64,000 bases of DNA from Ostreococcus lucimarinus CCE9901. Lineage: Eukaryota; Chlorophyta; Mamiellophyceae; Mamiellales; Bathycoccaceae. Shown piece after piece: positions 9,840 to 18,977 of this stretch. The position numbers and the translations under genes are program-made. The notes under the pieces were generated by a model, which saw only the letters and a list, made by a program, of their open reading frames with translations, was not told where the DNA came from and did not search any database. The stretch covers positions 1 to 64,000 of the forward strand of contig NC_009355.1 of the NCBI RefSeq assembly GCF_000092065.1. The letters run 5' to 3'. Within the stretch, counting starts at the first letter, position 1; each line of letters opens with the position of its first letter.

Positions 9840-11480
9840 ATGCCGACGAAAGCGCAGTGCTGGGTCGTGTCGTACGCCCGCGTCCGCGACGGCGCGTCGC
9901 GATCGGCGTCCGCGGAGGGTCTGTTGACGATCCCGCAGCGACACAATCTCATGCTGTTGCACACGCATCCGGACGGTGCGAGGTTGGCGCACGCCGCGCA
10001 CGTCGTCGGTCTTTCGCCGGGACGCAAGGTTCGGGTCGGTGACTACGAGTGCGAGCTTCTCATGCTCGCGCCTCACGGGGGGGGCGGTAATCCCGCGTAC
10101 GCGGCGGCATTCGTGATGCCCGGTGAAATTCTTCCGACGATGAACGCCATGAATAAGGACGAAAGTTGGCTCACTTGGCTAGGTTTGGACGATGAATTCG
10201 ACCAACACGAGCGCGTACAACTGCGGGCGCCTCAGTTACCGCATCCTGATGATCCACAGCCGTCCGGACCGGTGGCGTTCGGTTTCAGCGGCGCCGTCGC
10301 GTACGCGCCTGAACAAACTCAACGCGTGACGAGCTACCGGACGCCCCAGATGGCGCAAGAAGCGTATGAACGCGAGAGAATGCGCGAACCAAGCACTCAC
10401 ACGCAGCATCAGCCATCGCAGCGAGCGCCACCGGCGCATCTGCAGCAACCGCGGCTACCGCAGTATCAGCAACGCGTGGCGCCGCCGTCGACTGTAGAGA
10501 AGCGCGAGCAGCCGACGCCTGCCAACGAGGAGCAGCCGACGGTAATCCCGCGACAAACGCGAGTGTCTGTTTTCGAAGAAGAGTTTCTGGACGATCACGA
10601 GAGTTTCGAGCGTGAAGTGCGATTCGAGGAAGCTCCTGCGAACGACACAAACGATGCTCACGTCGCCCCAAAGCCAGCGACATCGTACGGTACTTCCGAC
10701 GAGATGGAGACTTTGCGAAGGCAGCTCGCAGAGCTTGAGCGTTTGACTGGTGTGAGCGCGGACGACGCCGAGCGAGTTTTGAATGCAAATATGAAGGATG
10801 TGCGTACCATTGTTCCGGATGAGGTCGTTGAGACGGCGATTGAAGCACCGACGACCGTTGGGGCGGCTGCAGCACAAGTCGTTAAGCCGCGCCACGAGGC
10901 GACGGTTGAAGTACCGCCGACAGTTCCGGTCTCGTCAAATGTGTTTAAAGAAAAGGATGCGGGTTTCAAGAAACAGGCTATAAGCACGGACGAGGCCGCA
11001 GCGCATGTAAAGGCGTGCGCACCCGTTGTTCGAGCGTCGCCGCAAAAGAGCAACCCTCCCGCGACGACATCGGTTCCGAACGTCGCCGTGACTCCTGAGG
11101 AAATAGACGCAAACGACGCGTGGGCCGCAGCGATCGCGCGACGAAACCGATCCGTAGATGAAGAAAGCGATTCTAACGATTCGGATGTTGACGTCGGCGA
11201 AAGTACGAAGCGCGAGCCGGCTGCGAAGATCGTGCATCAAATTTCAAAGCAGCCAAACAGGGTATCGTATTCGCAAGCGCCCAAGCCTCGCGAGATGGGA
11301 GCGCCGCCGCAAAAAACGCGCGCCGTAGACGCTTCTTCGCCCATCGTAGCGGCTATGGCTGCTACCTTTGAGGACGCGCAGAAGAAGGAAGCAGTGTTCA
11401 TCGAAGAGCCATACGTTACGGGATCGGTCTCGGCTCGAGCGAGCATTTTCGGCGAGCAGGCGTCGTTTCGCAAAGCGTAG
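9840..11480 (+). CDS. Protein with possible ZGRF1/Mte1-type N-terminal domain and long disordered tail
   Basis: Predicted 546 aa. The ATG at 9840 was chosen because the frame upstream overlaps the divergent gene and because a compact domain begins there. Residues about 5-75 show a pattern like the DUF2439 domain at the N-terminus of ZGRF1, Mte1 and Dbl2: an aromatic/Tyr start, an Arg-rich DG turn, a beta-rich core with a Leu-rich strand, and a G-x-x-x-x-V-G-D-Y-E-C strand. The rest is low-complexity Pro/Gln/Glu-rich sequence with short acidic helices (about residues 240-300) and a conserved-looking C-terminal patch. Family members act in recombination and R-loop control, but they usually carry a helicase or other domains that are absent here. 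Function is uncertain. Confidence 0.65.
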   Translation: MPTKAQCWVVSYARVRDGASRSASAEGLLTIPQRHNLMLLHTHPDGARLAHAAHVVGLSPGRKVRVGDYECELLMLAPHGGGGNPAYAAAFVMPGEILPTMNAMNKDESWLTWLGLDDEFDQHERVQLRAPQLPHPDDPQPSGPVAFGFSGAVAYAPEQTQRVTSYRTPQMAQEAYERERMREPSTHTQHQPSQRAPPAHLQQPRLPQYQQRVAPPSTVEKREQPTPANEEQPTVIPRQTRVSVFEEEFLDDHESFEREVRFEEAPANDTNDAHVAPKPATSYGTSDEMETLRRQLAELERLTGVSADDAERVLNANMKDVRTIVPDEVVETAIEAPTTVGAAAAQVVKPRHEATVEVPPTVPVSSNVFKEKDAGFKKQAISTDEAAAHVKACAPVVRASPQKSNPPATTSVPNVAVTPEEIDANDAWAAAIARRNRSVDEESDSNDSDVDVGESTKREPAAKIVHQISKQPNRVSYSQAPKPREMGAPPQKTRAVDASSPIVAAMAATFEDAQKKEAVFIEEPYVTGSVSARASIFGEQASFRKA

Positions 11481-11544
11481 CGAATGTTGTATTACAATTT
11501 TTTCTTGAGATTGTGTGGTCTTGTGTTGCTTGTATTTGTGACGC

Positions 11545-12501
11545 TCACAGCGCTGGGATAAGTGAATCCTTCGGGGTCGTTTCCCTCCAGAGCGCCATAC
11601 CATTGTGCAAGTTCATCAAGATGCCAATATAGCAGAGCGGCGCGACGAGCGGTGGCATGAACGACGCCGCGGCGATGAAGTACGTAAAGGCGATGAAGAC
11701 GCTCGAAAACTTCGTTTCGGCGCCGGTGAGGTAGGCGAAGCAAGCACCGAGAGAGACGTACTTGTGCAGCGGGTGGATGAGTAGAACGGCGAGAGGGCCG
11801 TTTGGTCCGCTCGAGGCTGCCTGCCACGCCGTCCACGTCGAGTTTTGGCAGATGAGCGCAGCCATGAGCATGGCCGGGCCGACGGTTGCCACCTTACGAA
11901 TACCGTCGCACATGGAAGAACCAAGAACGTTGCGAATCTTGTTCGTCGCGGTCAGCAGATGCGCCCCGAGCGCGAGATGCCACACGGTCCAGTGGCGCGT
12001 CCAGATATCGGTGGCGCCGGCCGAACCGAAGTGCCAAATGCCGATCGCGGCGACGACGTAGAGAACACCGCAGTAAAGCCGGGGAATCTCATCGCCAATC
12101 TTAAATACGCCAGCAGATGCCATCAAAAAGTTGATGTATGGAGACGCGGCGGAGAAGAGCATGATGGCGGCGAGCGGCGCGAGCGGTCCCGCGGGCCCAG
12201 CCAATCCAGCAGCTTTCATCGCGGCTGCGTTACCGGCGCCGCCGAAGTGCAGTGCCTGCAGCGCGCTCGCGCTGAACACGAGCGGAGCTCCGTAGAGACC
12301 CAAACGCTGAACGACATCCTTCGCGCCACCGATCGACTGCACCTCCTTGATAGTGTCGTTGATCGGACCGGTGATGTCGTCGATGCCGACAGCCGCGTTT
12401 CTACTTCGAGAATGACGATTCGCGCGGGAAACTCGCCGTGGTTGCGTTGCGACGCGCGCGCGCAGCGTGACCTTGGAGGTGGTGTGCGAAGCAGTGAACA
12501 T
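11545..12501 (-). CDS. Multi-pass membrane protein, probably plastid-targeted, function unknown
   Basis: Predicted 318 aa. The first about 36 residues are rich in Ser, Thr, Arg and Ala and nearly free of acidic residues, as in a chloroplast transit peptide. Several hydrophobic segments follow (about residues 75-92, 103-130, 138-158, 165-182, 200-220, 235-260 and 262-295), suggesting about six membrane spans with His and Trp at the edges. The 3' end is 64 bp from the convergent gene ending at 11480. I recognise no family. Confidence 0.75.
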   Translation of the reverse strand: MFTASHTTSKVTLRARVATQPRRVSRANRHSRSRNAAVGIDDITGPINDTIKEVQSIGGAKDVVQRLGLYGAPLVFSASALQALHFGGAGNAAAMKAAGLAGPAGPLAPLAAIMLFSAASPYINFLMASAGVFKIGDEIPRLYCGVLYVVAAIGIWHFGSAGATDIWTRHWTVWHLALGAHLLTATNKIRNVLGSSMCDGIRKVATVGPAMLMAALICQNSTWTAWQAASSGPNGPLAVLLIHPLHKYVSLGACFAYLTGAETKFSSVFIAFTYFIAAASFMPPLVAPLCYIGILMNLHNGMALWRETTPKDSLIPAL

Positions 12502-12682
12502 TTATTTTCCGAACGGGTTTTGATCGACGCGGCCGGCGTCGTGAAGTGTCGTCGCACGGCACCGTGCAATTACAATTACAATTAATCGGGAAACCGCCAC
12601 GTCAGCTTTTGACAGTTTGACAACCCAAGGGGCGACGTTTCGTGTCACGACGCGACCATGGTTCACAAGATGACGCGCAAGT

Positions 12683-13768
12683 ATGTACCAGGTGCGCCGA
12701 AAAGGTGTGAGTCACAATAGACTGATCGCACTCACGTTCGTCATCGTCGTCGTCGCCACTGTCGTTCTTTCCAGCGCGCCGCGGCGACCGTCACGCGGTG
12801 GCGTCGCGGTGGCGTCGACGTGCGCGTCGTCGTCGAGGCAACTGACGGACTGGCTGGAATACCATCGAGCCATCGGCGTGACGCGCTTCTACATTTTCGA
12901 AGAGGGAATGGGGACGACAGCAGGTCGATGGTCGCCCGACGTGTACGTTTTTAGCCGGAAAACAGCGGATGAAAACCAAAAGAACTCGCCTTCGCGATTC
13001 GCGAAGTGGTTGGCGCCCTACGCCTCGGGAAACTCTACGTGCGGTGCGAACGCGCTTTTCGTGCGCCAAACACTCAATCTTGAATTGGCTATCGCGCGAG
13101 CGAAGAAAGATGGCATCGAATGGCTGTTGCACGTTGACGTCGACGAGTTGGTGTACCCCGCGGGTTCGTCGACGCTCGACTTACGAGACGTGCTTGCGCG
13201 TCAAAGTCCACACATCGACCGCGTGGTGTTCCCGAACTACGAAGCGGTACCTGAACGCCCATCATACGAGCTTAACGAGCCAAATACATTCAAAAGTGTG
13301 ACTTTATTCAAAAGGAATCACTTGCACATCGACACGGCGACGTACGCTCGATTCGCGCAGAGTGCGCGACGCGATAATCCAAACTTCTTTCTAGCGTACG
13401 CGAACGGTAAGTCTGCGTGTCGAGTGTCCTCTCCAGGACTTCGACCTAACGGTGCGCATCGATTTAAAACAAAAGGCGGTGGCAAAGAAGTGACGACGTC
13501 CGAAAGTGCCATCCTACACTACCCTTTTGTGAGCGCCGCGCGTGCGCGCGAACGAGCGCATCGATGCGACTGCACCGACGTCAAGGAATGCTCGATGTTG
13601 GCATTTGATCTCGTGCTTGCGAATAAGGTACGAGGTGAGGCGGCGGATTTCGAGTCGTGGTTTGACGAGCGAGTCGTGGAAAATAACTCGACTCGCCGCG
13701 AGGCGCTTCTCAAGGCGGGAGTCTACGCGCGGATTCACGCGCCGACTTTGCTCATAGGCAGAACTTGA
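12683..13768 (+). CDS. Type II membrane glycosyltransferase, GT92 (DUF23)-like
   Basis: Predicted 361 aa. A short cytoplasmic tail is followed by one transmembrane helix at about residues 12-31, as in Golgi type II glycosyltransferases. The catalytic part starts with a DWLEYH...GV..FYIFEEG pattern typical of GT92, in which a W-x-x-Y/H helix is followed by a beta strand. HVDVDELVYP (about residue 151) provides the DxD-type metal and nucleotide-sugar site. Further GT92-like features are V-F-P-N-Y-E and a downstream K-S-x-T-L-F-K-R. Paired Cys occur late (C-D-C). Family members transfer galactose or related sugars. ATGs just upstream (12658, 12670) are out of frame, so 12683 is the start. It ends 36 bp from the convergent PFK-2/FBPase-2 gene. 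Confidence 0.8.
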   Translation: MYQVRRKGVSHNRLIALTFVIVVVATVVLSSAPRRPSRGGVAVASTCASSSRQLTDWLEYHRAIGVTRFYIFEEGMGTTAGRWSPDVYVFSRKTADENQKNSPSRFAKWLAPYASGNSTCGANALFVRQTLNLELAIARAKKDGIEWLLHVDVDELVYPAGSSTLDLRDVLARQSPHIDRVVFPNYEAVPERPSYELNEPNTFKSVTLFKRNHLHIDTATYARFAQSARRDNPNFFLAYANGKSACRVSSPGLRPNGAHRFKTKGGGKEVTTSESAILHYPFVSAARARERAHRCDCTDVKECSMLAFDLVLANKVRGEAADFESWFDERVVENNSTRREALLKAGVYARIHAPTLLIGRT

Positions 13769-13804
13769 AACTTCTGCGGTGTGTTGGATGTTTGAAAAGG
13801 CGCG

Positions 13805-15919
13805 TTAGTAGCTAGGTGGATCGATCGGTTCTTGGTTTTCGCTGGGATCGTGCAGCAAGACACGCTCCTCGATGCAGTCGTGCGTGCGAGGGGTGAGCTT
13901 AATGACTGTGTTCAGAGGAATCGAAAGCGTCGCGGCCTCGTCGCGATCGAGCCCGGCAAAGTAGGCGTAAATTAAACGCAACACGCCTTGATGCCCGACG
14001 ATGAGCACGTCCTCGCGATAACTCTCGAGCTCTTGCACCAGAGGGTCCAGGCGTGCGATGACGTCCAAGTAGCTCTCACCGCGCGGATAGCGGTACGAGA
14101 GCTTATTCTGTCGTCTCAGCTCGTATTCGCGTGGATATGCGGCGCGAATTTCTTCGTACGTCATACCGTCGCAGACGCCGGCGTAAATCTCGTCGAGATT
14201 TCTCAGCACGCGCGGAGCCATTTGGATCCAATCTTTACCACCGCCTGTTTTCACTTTGTCGTGCTTGAGATGACGCGCAGTGAGCTTGGTGCGCTGCAAA
14301 GACGACGTCCAAAGCCTCACCGGTCGTGCTTCGCCGTTCTCTGGATCACGGGTAATCACTCGGTCGGCGAACTCTGCGAGTTTCTGCGCGTACGCCTCGC
14401 CCATCGGAGTGAGTCCAGAGTCACCACCGATTTTACCGTGCGAATTATACTCGCTCTGCCCGTGTCGCGACAAATAAATCGAACACGTTGTCGCGTGCAT
14501 GTTCGAAAGAAACTGCGCCACGCGGCCGAGCAAGAACCCGTGGACTCGATTGAATTCGACTCGCCTTCCGCAATCTATGAGTTTTATGAAGCTTAAATCT
14601 ACCTCATCGTCGCTGCCCATGGGCTCGTACTCTTTTTCGTAGTTGCGAACGCGCTGCATGAAGTCTTTGAACGCTTGTTCCTCTGTCATGACGCCGGAGT
14701 AATCGCAGTTGTTGATTTTTGCCATCCGAACGTTCTTTTCCACCACCGCTTCGTCGGTACATATCGACTCTATGAAAAGCACTTTCAGTGGTAGCGTACC
14801 GATTTGCTCGATCAACCATCTACGACGCTCTCGCGTGCTATTCGTCGCGTCAAAGATTGCGACGCGTCCGCTGTCGACGCCGCGCTGCTCGAGAAAGCTC
14901 ATGCTATCTTCCTGGAACAGGAAGTCAATCATATCCTTCAGTGCTGCTCGCGCAAACTTCATTCGCTGCTCTTCATTCTCTTTGGTAAAGTAATCGGCCG
15001 TTTGACCGACGCCCGCATCTCGACGACGATATTCACCGACGTTGAACACGCGTGTGTTCGCACCGTGGAAAAATCGTAAATACTGACACAGTCGCTTCGC
15101 CATGTGCGTTTTACCTCGCGCCGGCAACCCTACCATAATCAACACGTGTTTTTCACCAATAATTCCCTGATCACCGTATTTTGGCGGCGGTATACTCTGC
15201 GGCGTAGGATTTTCCGCGGTAACAAACTGATCCTTGAAATCGCCGAATGTTTGCGGAAAACCGCCGGCGTACTTGGCTGTCGCACTGCGCTCCTCCGGCG
15301 CGCTTGTACTGGTTTGCTTCCCCATGACCGTACTCGTTTCGGTGTTTTCCGCCGACCCCGGTGTCACTACGAAGTTTGATCGCGCTTGCGGCGACGTTTC
15401 TTCTATGAGCGCGCTCGTGAACCGATGCACGGTCGGTGGCGACAACGAGGACGCCGGTAAAAACGAAGCCAACGACGCCGACTTCCCCCCTAGCCCTCGA
15501 GCTGCAACGAACCCTGGCGATGGTAACGCGCTGATTCCCTCACCCTCGCTCGTCGTCGTCGACTCGAAACTCGCGTCAGAGCTTCGCTTCCTCGCGTGTC
15601 CGCTCGCGCCGCTCCCAAACATCGCGCGTCCGACCTCGTCCTCGTCGTCGCCCGCTTTCGGCGACACCGCCTCAAGCATCGTCGTCAGCGCCGAGCTCAA
15701 TCCCGCGAGCGGCGTCGCTCGTTTCGGCGCGACGGGCGGTCGCGGCGATTTGCTTCGCCGCGTCCCGTCGTCTTCGCTCGTGCGCGGCGGCGTCGTCGTC
15801 GACCCGGACAGCGCGCGCACTTCGCCGGCGTCGAACGACATCCTCCGCACCGCGTCTTCGCACACGGTCAAGCACTCGCTCGTCGCGCGCGTCGCCGAGC
15901 CATCGTCGGACGACATGAA
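13805..15919 (-). CDS. F2KP: Bifunctional 6-phosphofructo-2-kinase/fructose-2,6-bisphosphatase
   Basis: Makes and degrades fructose-2,6-bisphosphate, a regulator of carbon partitioning and glycolysis in the cytosol. The kinase half has the P-loop GLPARGKT near residue 263, then FNVGEYRR, and the DATN motif. The bisphosphatase half has the RHG catalytic motif (SRHGQSEYN, about residue 483), the DEIYAG...T.EE block and VGHQG with the second catalytic His. Length about 704 aa from the Met at 15919; Mets at 15997 and 16270 are also in frame, but 15919 leaves a reasonable spacer to the divergent gene starting at 16040. The N-terminal about 230 residues are Ser/Thr/Ala-rich and disordered, as in plant F2KP where this part is regulatory. 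No starch-binding domain is visible. Confidence 0.93.
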   Translation of the reverse strand, partial: FMSSDDGSATRATSECLTVCEDAVRRMSFDAGEVRALSGSTTTPPRTSEDDGTRRSKSPRPPVAPKRATPLAGLSSALTTMLEAVSPKAGDDEDEVGRAMFGSGASGHARKRSSDASFESTTTSEGEGISALPSPGFVAARGLGGKSASLASFLPASSLSPPTVHRFTSALIEETSPQARSNFVVTPGSAENTETSTVMGKQTSTSAPEERSATAKYAGGFPQTFGDFKDQFVTAENPTPQSIPPPKYGDQGIIGEKHVLIMVGLPARGKTHMAKRLCQYLRFFHGANTRVFNVGEYRRRDAGVGQTADYFTKENEEQRMKFARAALKDMIDFLFQEDSMSFLEQRGVDSGRVAIFDATNSTRERRRWLIEQIGTLPLKVLFIESICTDEAVVEKNVRMAKINNCDYSGVMTEEQAFKDFMQRVRNYEKEYEPMGSDDEVDLSFIKLIDCGRRVEFNRVHGFLLGRVAQFLSNMHATTCSIYLSRHGQSEYNSHGKIGGDSGLTPMGEAYAQKLAEFADRVITRDPENGEARPVRLWTSSLQRTKLTARHLKHDKVKTGGGKDWIQMAPRVLRNLDEIYAGVCDGMTYEEIRAAYPREYELRRQNKLSYRYPRGESYLDVIARLDPLVQELESYREDVLIVGHQGVLRLIYAYFAGLDRDEAATLSIPLNTVIKLTPRTHDCIEERVLLHDPSENQEPIDPPSY

Positions 15920-16039
15920 CGATGCGATGCGCAGCGCAATGCCGACCGGGGCGACGCCAGAACGCGCGGCGGGCGTTGACTTGGCGAATCGCATCGACCG
16001 ACGGTGGAGACGACGCGCGAGCGACGCGCGAGGACGACG

Positions 16040-16264
16040 ATGACGAGCGCGTCGACGTCGTCCAATCACTCGCTCCCGGCGCTGTGGCGACACGCGATGA
16101 AGAAGTGGGGACGTTGGCAGGGCTACGCGTGGAGCACGGTGGTCGTCGCGGGCGCCGCCGCGTACGCGATGTCGCTCGTCGTCGACGCGGGGGGCGAGAA
16201 AAGCAAAGTGAAGCGCGACGCAGACGGTGGCGACGCGAGTCGTGGCGAACGTAGACGTAGATAG
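16040..16264 (+). CDS. Small single-pass membrane protein, unknown
   Basis: Predicted 74 aa. A Trp- and Lys-rich N-terminal part (W-R-H-A-M-K-K-W-G-R-W) precedes one hydrophobic helix at about residues 27-45. The tail is polar and charged. It is divergent from the PFK-2/FBPase-2 gene and its 3' end is 61 bp from the convergent channel gene. It could be a small organellar membrane subunit, but no family is recognised. Confidence 0.5.
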   Translation: MTSASTSSNHSLPALWRHAMKKWGRWQGYAWSTVVVAGAAAYAMSLVVDAGGEKSKVKRDADGGDASRGERRRR

Positions 16265-16325
16265 CGGCAAAGTGGTTTAGGTGACATTAAAGAAGAATAA
16301 ACAACGCGCGTGTAAAAATAATCAA

Positions 16326-17780
16326 TCAGTCGCGGCGGCGGCGCTGCTGCCTCTGAATTTCGTTCATAGATCGAGATACCGAGTTCGTGGTGTCTATGCC
16401 TAAGCGCATTCCCGGCAGTTGAGCCTCGGGCATCATGCGCACTTGCTTAGGTCGATCTGACCGCCGATAGACGGCTGTCGTCGGAGCGGATTCGGGCAAA
16501 CGAGCCGCGCAGCGACGACAAAAACGAGCGTCTGTCTCGTGCATGCTCAAGCCGCATTGCGGGCAGTCGCGATCATCGAACAGTCCTCTTCTCGAGATCG
16601 ATTCGTCCAACTCGTCAAAGGTGCCTGACATCCTAATGAAGCCGTTTTCGTCCTCCTCCTCGTCCTCGTCCATCATCTTGCGCAAATTCTCCGCGCCACT
16701 TATCGCGGCGAGCTTGGCGAGCTGACCCGGGACGACGATTAAAGCGACGATGATAGATATCACCGTCGCCACGCGTCCTCCCGCAGTGACGACTTCGAAC
16801 GGCTGACCGATCCCCGTGAGCGTTAGGATGGCCCAATACAACGTATCGTTCAAGTTGTGCACCATCGGGTTCGTGCCGACTTCCAAATCGTAGACAACGC
16901 CTGCGGCGATGACGAAGATGCACACAAACTCCGCACCGATACCGATAAGCTGCACGCCCATGCTGTCACTCTTCACTAATCCAAACAACACCGAATCCGT
17001 GGATCGGTCTAACAAACGCAACAAACGTAACACTCGAAGTAATCTCAAAAAGCGATAAAAAGGCGTGCTCCGATCGAGAACGTCGACGATGGCCAAAAGC
17101 GGTGGCACCGTGCTCGCCACGTCGACGACCGTCACCGGTTTCGTCCAAAACTTCAAGCTGAAATCTGCCGCGTACGCGCGCAGGCAAAGTTCGAATAAAA
17201 ACAACAAGTTGTACGCATCCTCGATGGACGTCAGCGAATCCATCGAGATGATGCCCGTGTACCAGGGAATGTCCTCGCGGTACAGGATATCCCAGCCACC
17301 CAAACTCGACACGTTATACGTCTCCAACAAGAACGTCCCGAACACGATCCCACTCGAGATCACCGCCCACCACCCGCTGGCGTCCAAATCCGCCAGCGCC
17401 AATCGCAGCGCCTCCTTCGGAGTCAGGCGTTGTTTCCGCCTCGCCGGCGACGACTCCGCGAGCGTCGTCGTCGTCGTCGTCGCCTCCTCCGTCGCCTTCG
17501 ACTGTCGCTGCGCCCGCGTCGCGGTCATCGCGCGCCTCGCGCGCGTCCCCCCGCGCCAGGCGCCCTCGTTCGCGCGCGCGCGCGAGAGAGAGTCGCGAAT
17601 CGCCGCGCGCGTCGTCGTCGTCGTCGTCCCTCGCGTCGTCGTCGTCGTCGTCGTCGTCGCCCGCGTCGTCGTCGCGCGCGCGCGTCGAGTCGCGCCGTAC
17701 GACGTCGACGCGCGCGTCGCGCATCTCGCGCATCTCGCGCATCTCGCGCCCGTCGCCGTCGCCGGCGCGCCCGTCGTCAT
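16326..17780 (-). CDS. Voltage-gated-type cation channel with C-terminal zinc ribbon
   Basis: Predicted 484 aa. The Met at 17780 was chosen because the first residues are Ala/Thr/Arg/Cys-rich like a transit peptide; the open frame continues upstream but overlaps the Nudix gene. Runs of Thr encoded by ACG repeats follow. The channel core has S1-S6-like segments. S4 is [15 protein letters not shown] with Arg every third residue, the classic voltage sensor. The pore helix and filter read TLTGIGQPF where potassium channels have TVGYG. After S6 the tail contains an acidic run and a zinc ribbon (CPQCG...CRRC). Topology fits a Kv-like tetrameric channel; ion selectivity cannot be assumed from this filter. 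Confidence 0.8.
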   Translation of the reverse strand: MTTGAPATATGARCARCARCATRASTSYGATRRARATTTRATTTTTTTTRGTTTTTTRAAIRDSLSRARANEGAWRGGTRARRAMTATRAQRQSKATEEATTTTTTLAESSPARRKQRLTPKEALRLALADLDASGWWAVISSGIVFGTFLLETYNVSSLGGWDILYREDIPWYTGIISMDSLTSIEDAYNLLFLFELCLRAYAADFSLKFWTKPVTVVDVASTVPPLLAIVDVLDRSTPFYRFLRLLRVLRLLRLLDRSTDSVLFGLVKSDSMGVQLIGIGAEFVCIFVIAAGVVYDLEVGTNPMVHNLNDTLYWAILTLTGIGQPFEVVTAGGRVATVISIIVALIVVPGQLAKLAAISGAENLRKMMDEDEEEDENGFIRMSGTFDELDESISRRGLFDDRDCPQCGLSMHETDARFCRRCAARLPESAPTTAVYRRSDRPKQVRMMPEAQLPGMRLGIDTTNSVSRSMNEIQRQQRRRRD

Positions 17781-18197
17781 CGTCTCGACCGTCGCCTCGA
17801 CGTCGCCTCGAAGTGACGTCGGTCGTCCGTCCGTCCGTCCGTCCGCCCGCGCGACGCGCGCGGCGGGCGAAATCGCGCGCGCGCGGCGCCGCGCCGTGCG
17901 TCCGTCGACTCGAGATCGACGCCCGCGACGCGCGCCGACCGACGACGCCGACCGACGACGCCGGGCGGCGCGGTCGCCGCGACCCACTCCGCGGCGCGCG
18001 GCGTCCACGGCGCGTCGGCGGACGACCGGACCGCGCGACGGCGGCGGCGACCGACGGCCGGGGCGCGGGCCGTGGACGACGGGATCCGAACCAGGCCCAG
18101 ACCCGCGGCGCGCGCGGGCCGGCCGAGCCTCGAGCGACGATCGCGGTGACGACGACGCGGCGAGCGTTTTCGAGCCCGCTCGAGGCGCGCGTCGACG
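17781..18197. other. Divergent spacer between channel and Nudix genes
   Basis: This 417-bp stretch is extremely rich in CG, GTCC and CGAC low-complexity tracts, including five GTCC units near 17820-17845. No gene is supported; long frames on both strands are compositional. It should contain the promoters of both flanking genes. Confidence 0.6.
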
Positions 18198-18755
18198 ATG
18201 GCGGCGCGCACGGGAAGAGATAATCAGCGATACAACGCGGTGAATCAACGATTGGTGGCTGGATGCATATGTCATCGACCCGCGACGAAGGTTCGCGTGG
18301 AAGATTCCGCCGACGCGGACGCGTTCGCGCGCGCGCGCGAGGACGGCGTCGAAGTCCTCATGCTCAACTCGAAGAAAGGCGCGAGAGTGGATGGAAGGGA
18401 TTTGATCTTTCCAAAGGGTGGATGGGAACTCGATGAGACCGCATCCGAGGCCGCGGCGCGCGAGAGCATGGAAGAAGGCGGTGTCGCGGGGACGCTGAGC
18501 GCTTCGGAAAAGACGTACGAATTCGTGTCGAGGTCGAGGGTCAAGGCTGGATGCGCCGGAGACGAGGCCAAGTGCGTGGCGCACGTGTTCACCATGGAGG
18601 TGAAGTGCGAGTACGAGACGTGGCCTGAGGAAGGCGAGCGAACGAGGTATTGGCTCTCCCCGGACGAGGCGTGGAGACGATGTAAGCACGATTGGATGCG
18701 TCAGGCGCTCGCCGACCATCTCGCCGACGGGTTCGCGTTGGAAAAGAAGTTGTGA
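18198..18755 (+). CDS. Nudix hydrolase, diphosphoinositol polyphosphate phosphohydrolase-like
   Basis: Predicted 185 aa, a single Nudix domain. The Nudix box spans [20 protein letters not shown] plus GGV and fits G-x5-E-x7-R-E-U-x-E-E-x-G-U except for Ser at the first hydrophobic position. The preceding PKGG motif and short length are typical of DIPP-type enzymes (plant NUDT12/13, animal NUDT3/4), which remove beta-phosphates from inositol pyrophosphates or diadenosine polyphosphates. No transit peptide is evident. Substrate is inferred from subfamily resemblance only. Confidence 0.85.
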   Translation: MAARTGRDNQRYNAVNQRLVAGCICHRPATKVRVEDSADADAFARAREDGVEVLMLNSKKGARVDGRDLIFPKGGWELDETASEAAARESMEEGGVAGTLSASEKTYEFVSRSRVKAGCAGDEAKCVAHVFTMEVKCEYETWPEEGERTRYWLSPDEAWRRCKHDWMRQALADHLADGFALEKKL

Positions 18756-18977
18756 CGTTGTGACGCGCCGCGTCTTTGTGATTGTACGATATAACGATAT
18801 AACAGAAAACAAGATGAATAGTTGATGCGATTGCCTGCGTTTCGCGTTCGCGCGTGTTTTAGCCGTCGCGCGATGGCTCGCGGCTCGTCTGGCGCGTTCG
18901 CGTCGCGAGAAGCCGAACACTAAACGCGCGATCCGAGCGCTCGCGCGTCAGAACGCGTCGCGCGGTGTTCACGGGCG

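Noticed and set aside
17781-18920. N-terminal extension of the channel frame up to 18920
   Set aside because: It overlaps the whole Nudix gene on the opposite strand and is Arg/Ser low complexity. The transit-like start at 17780 fits better.
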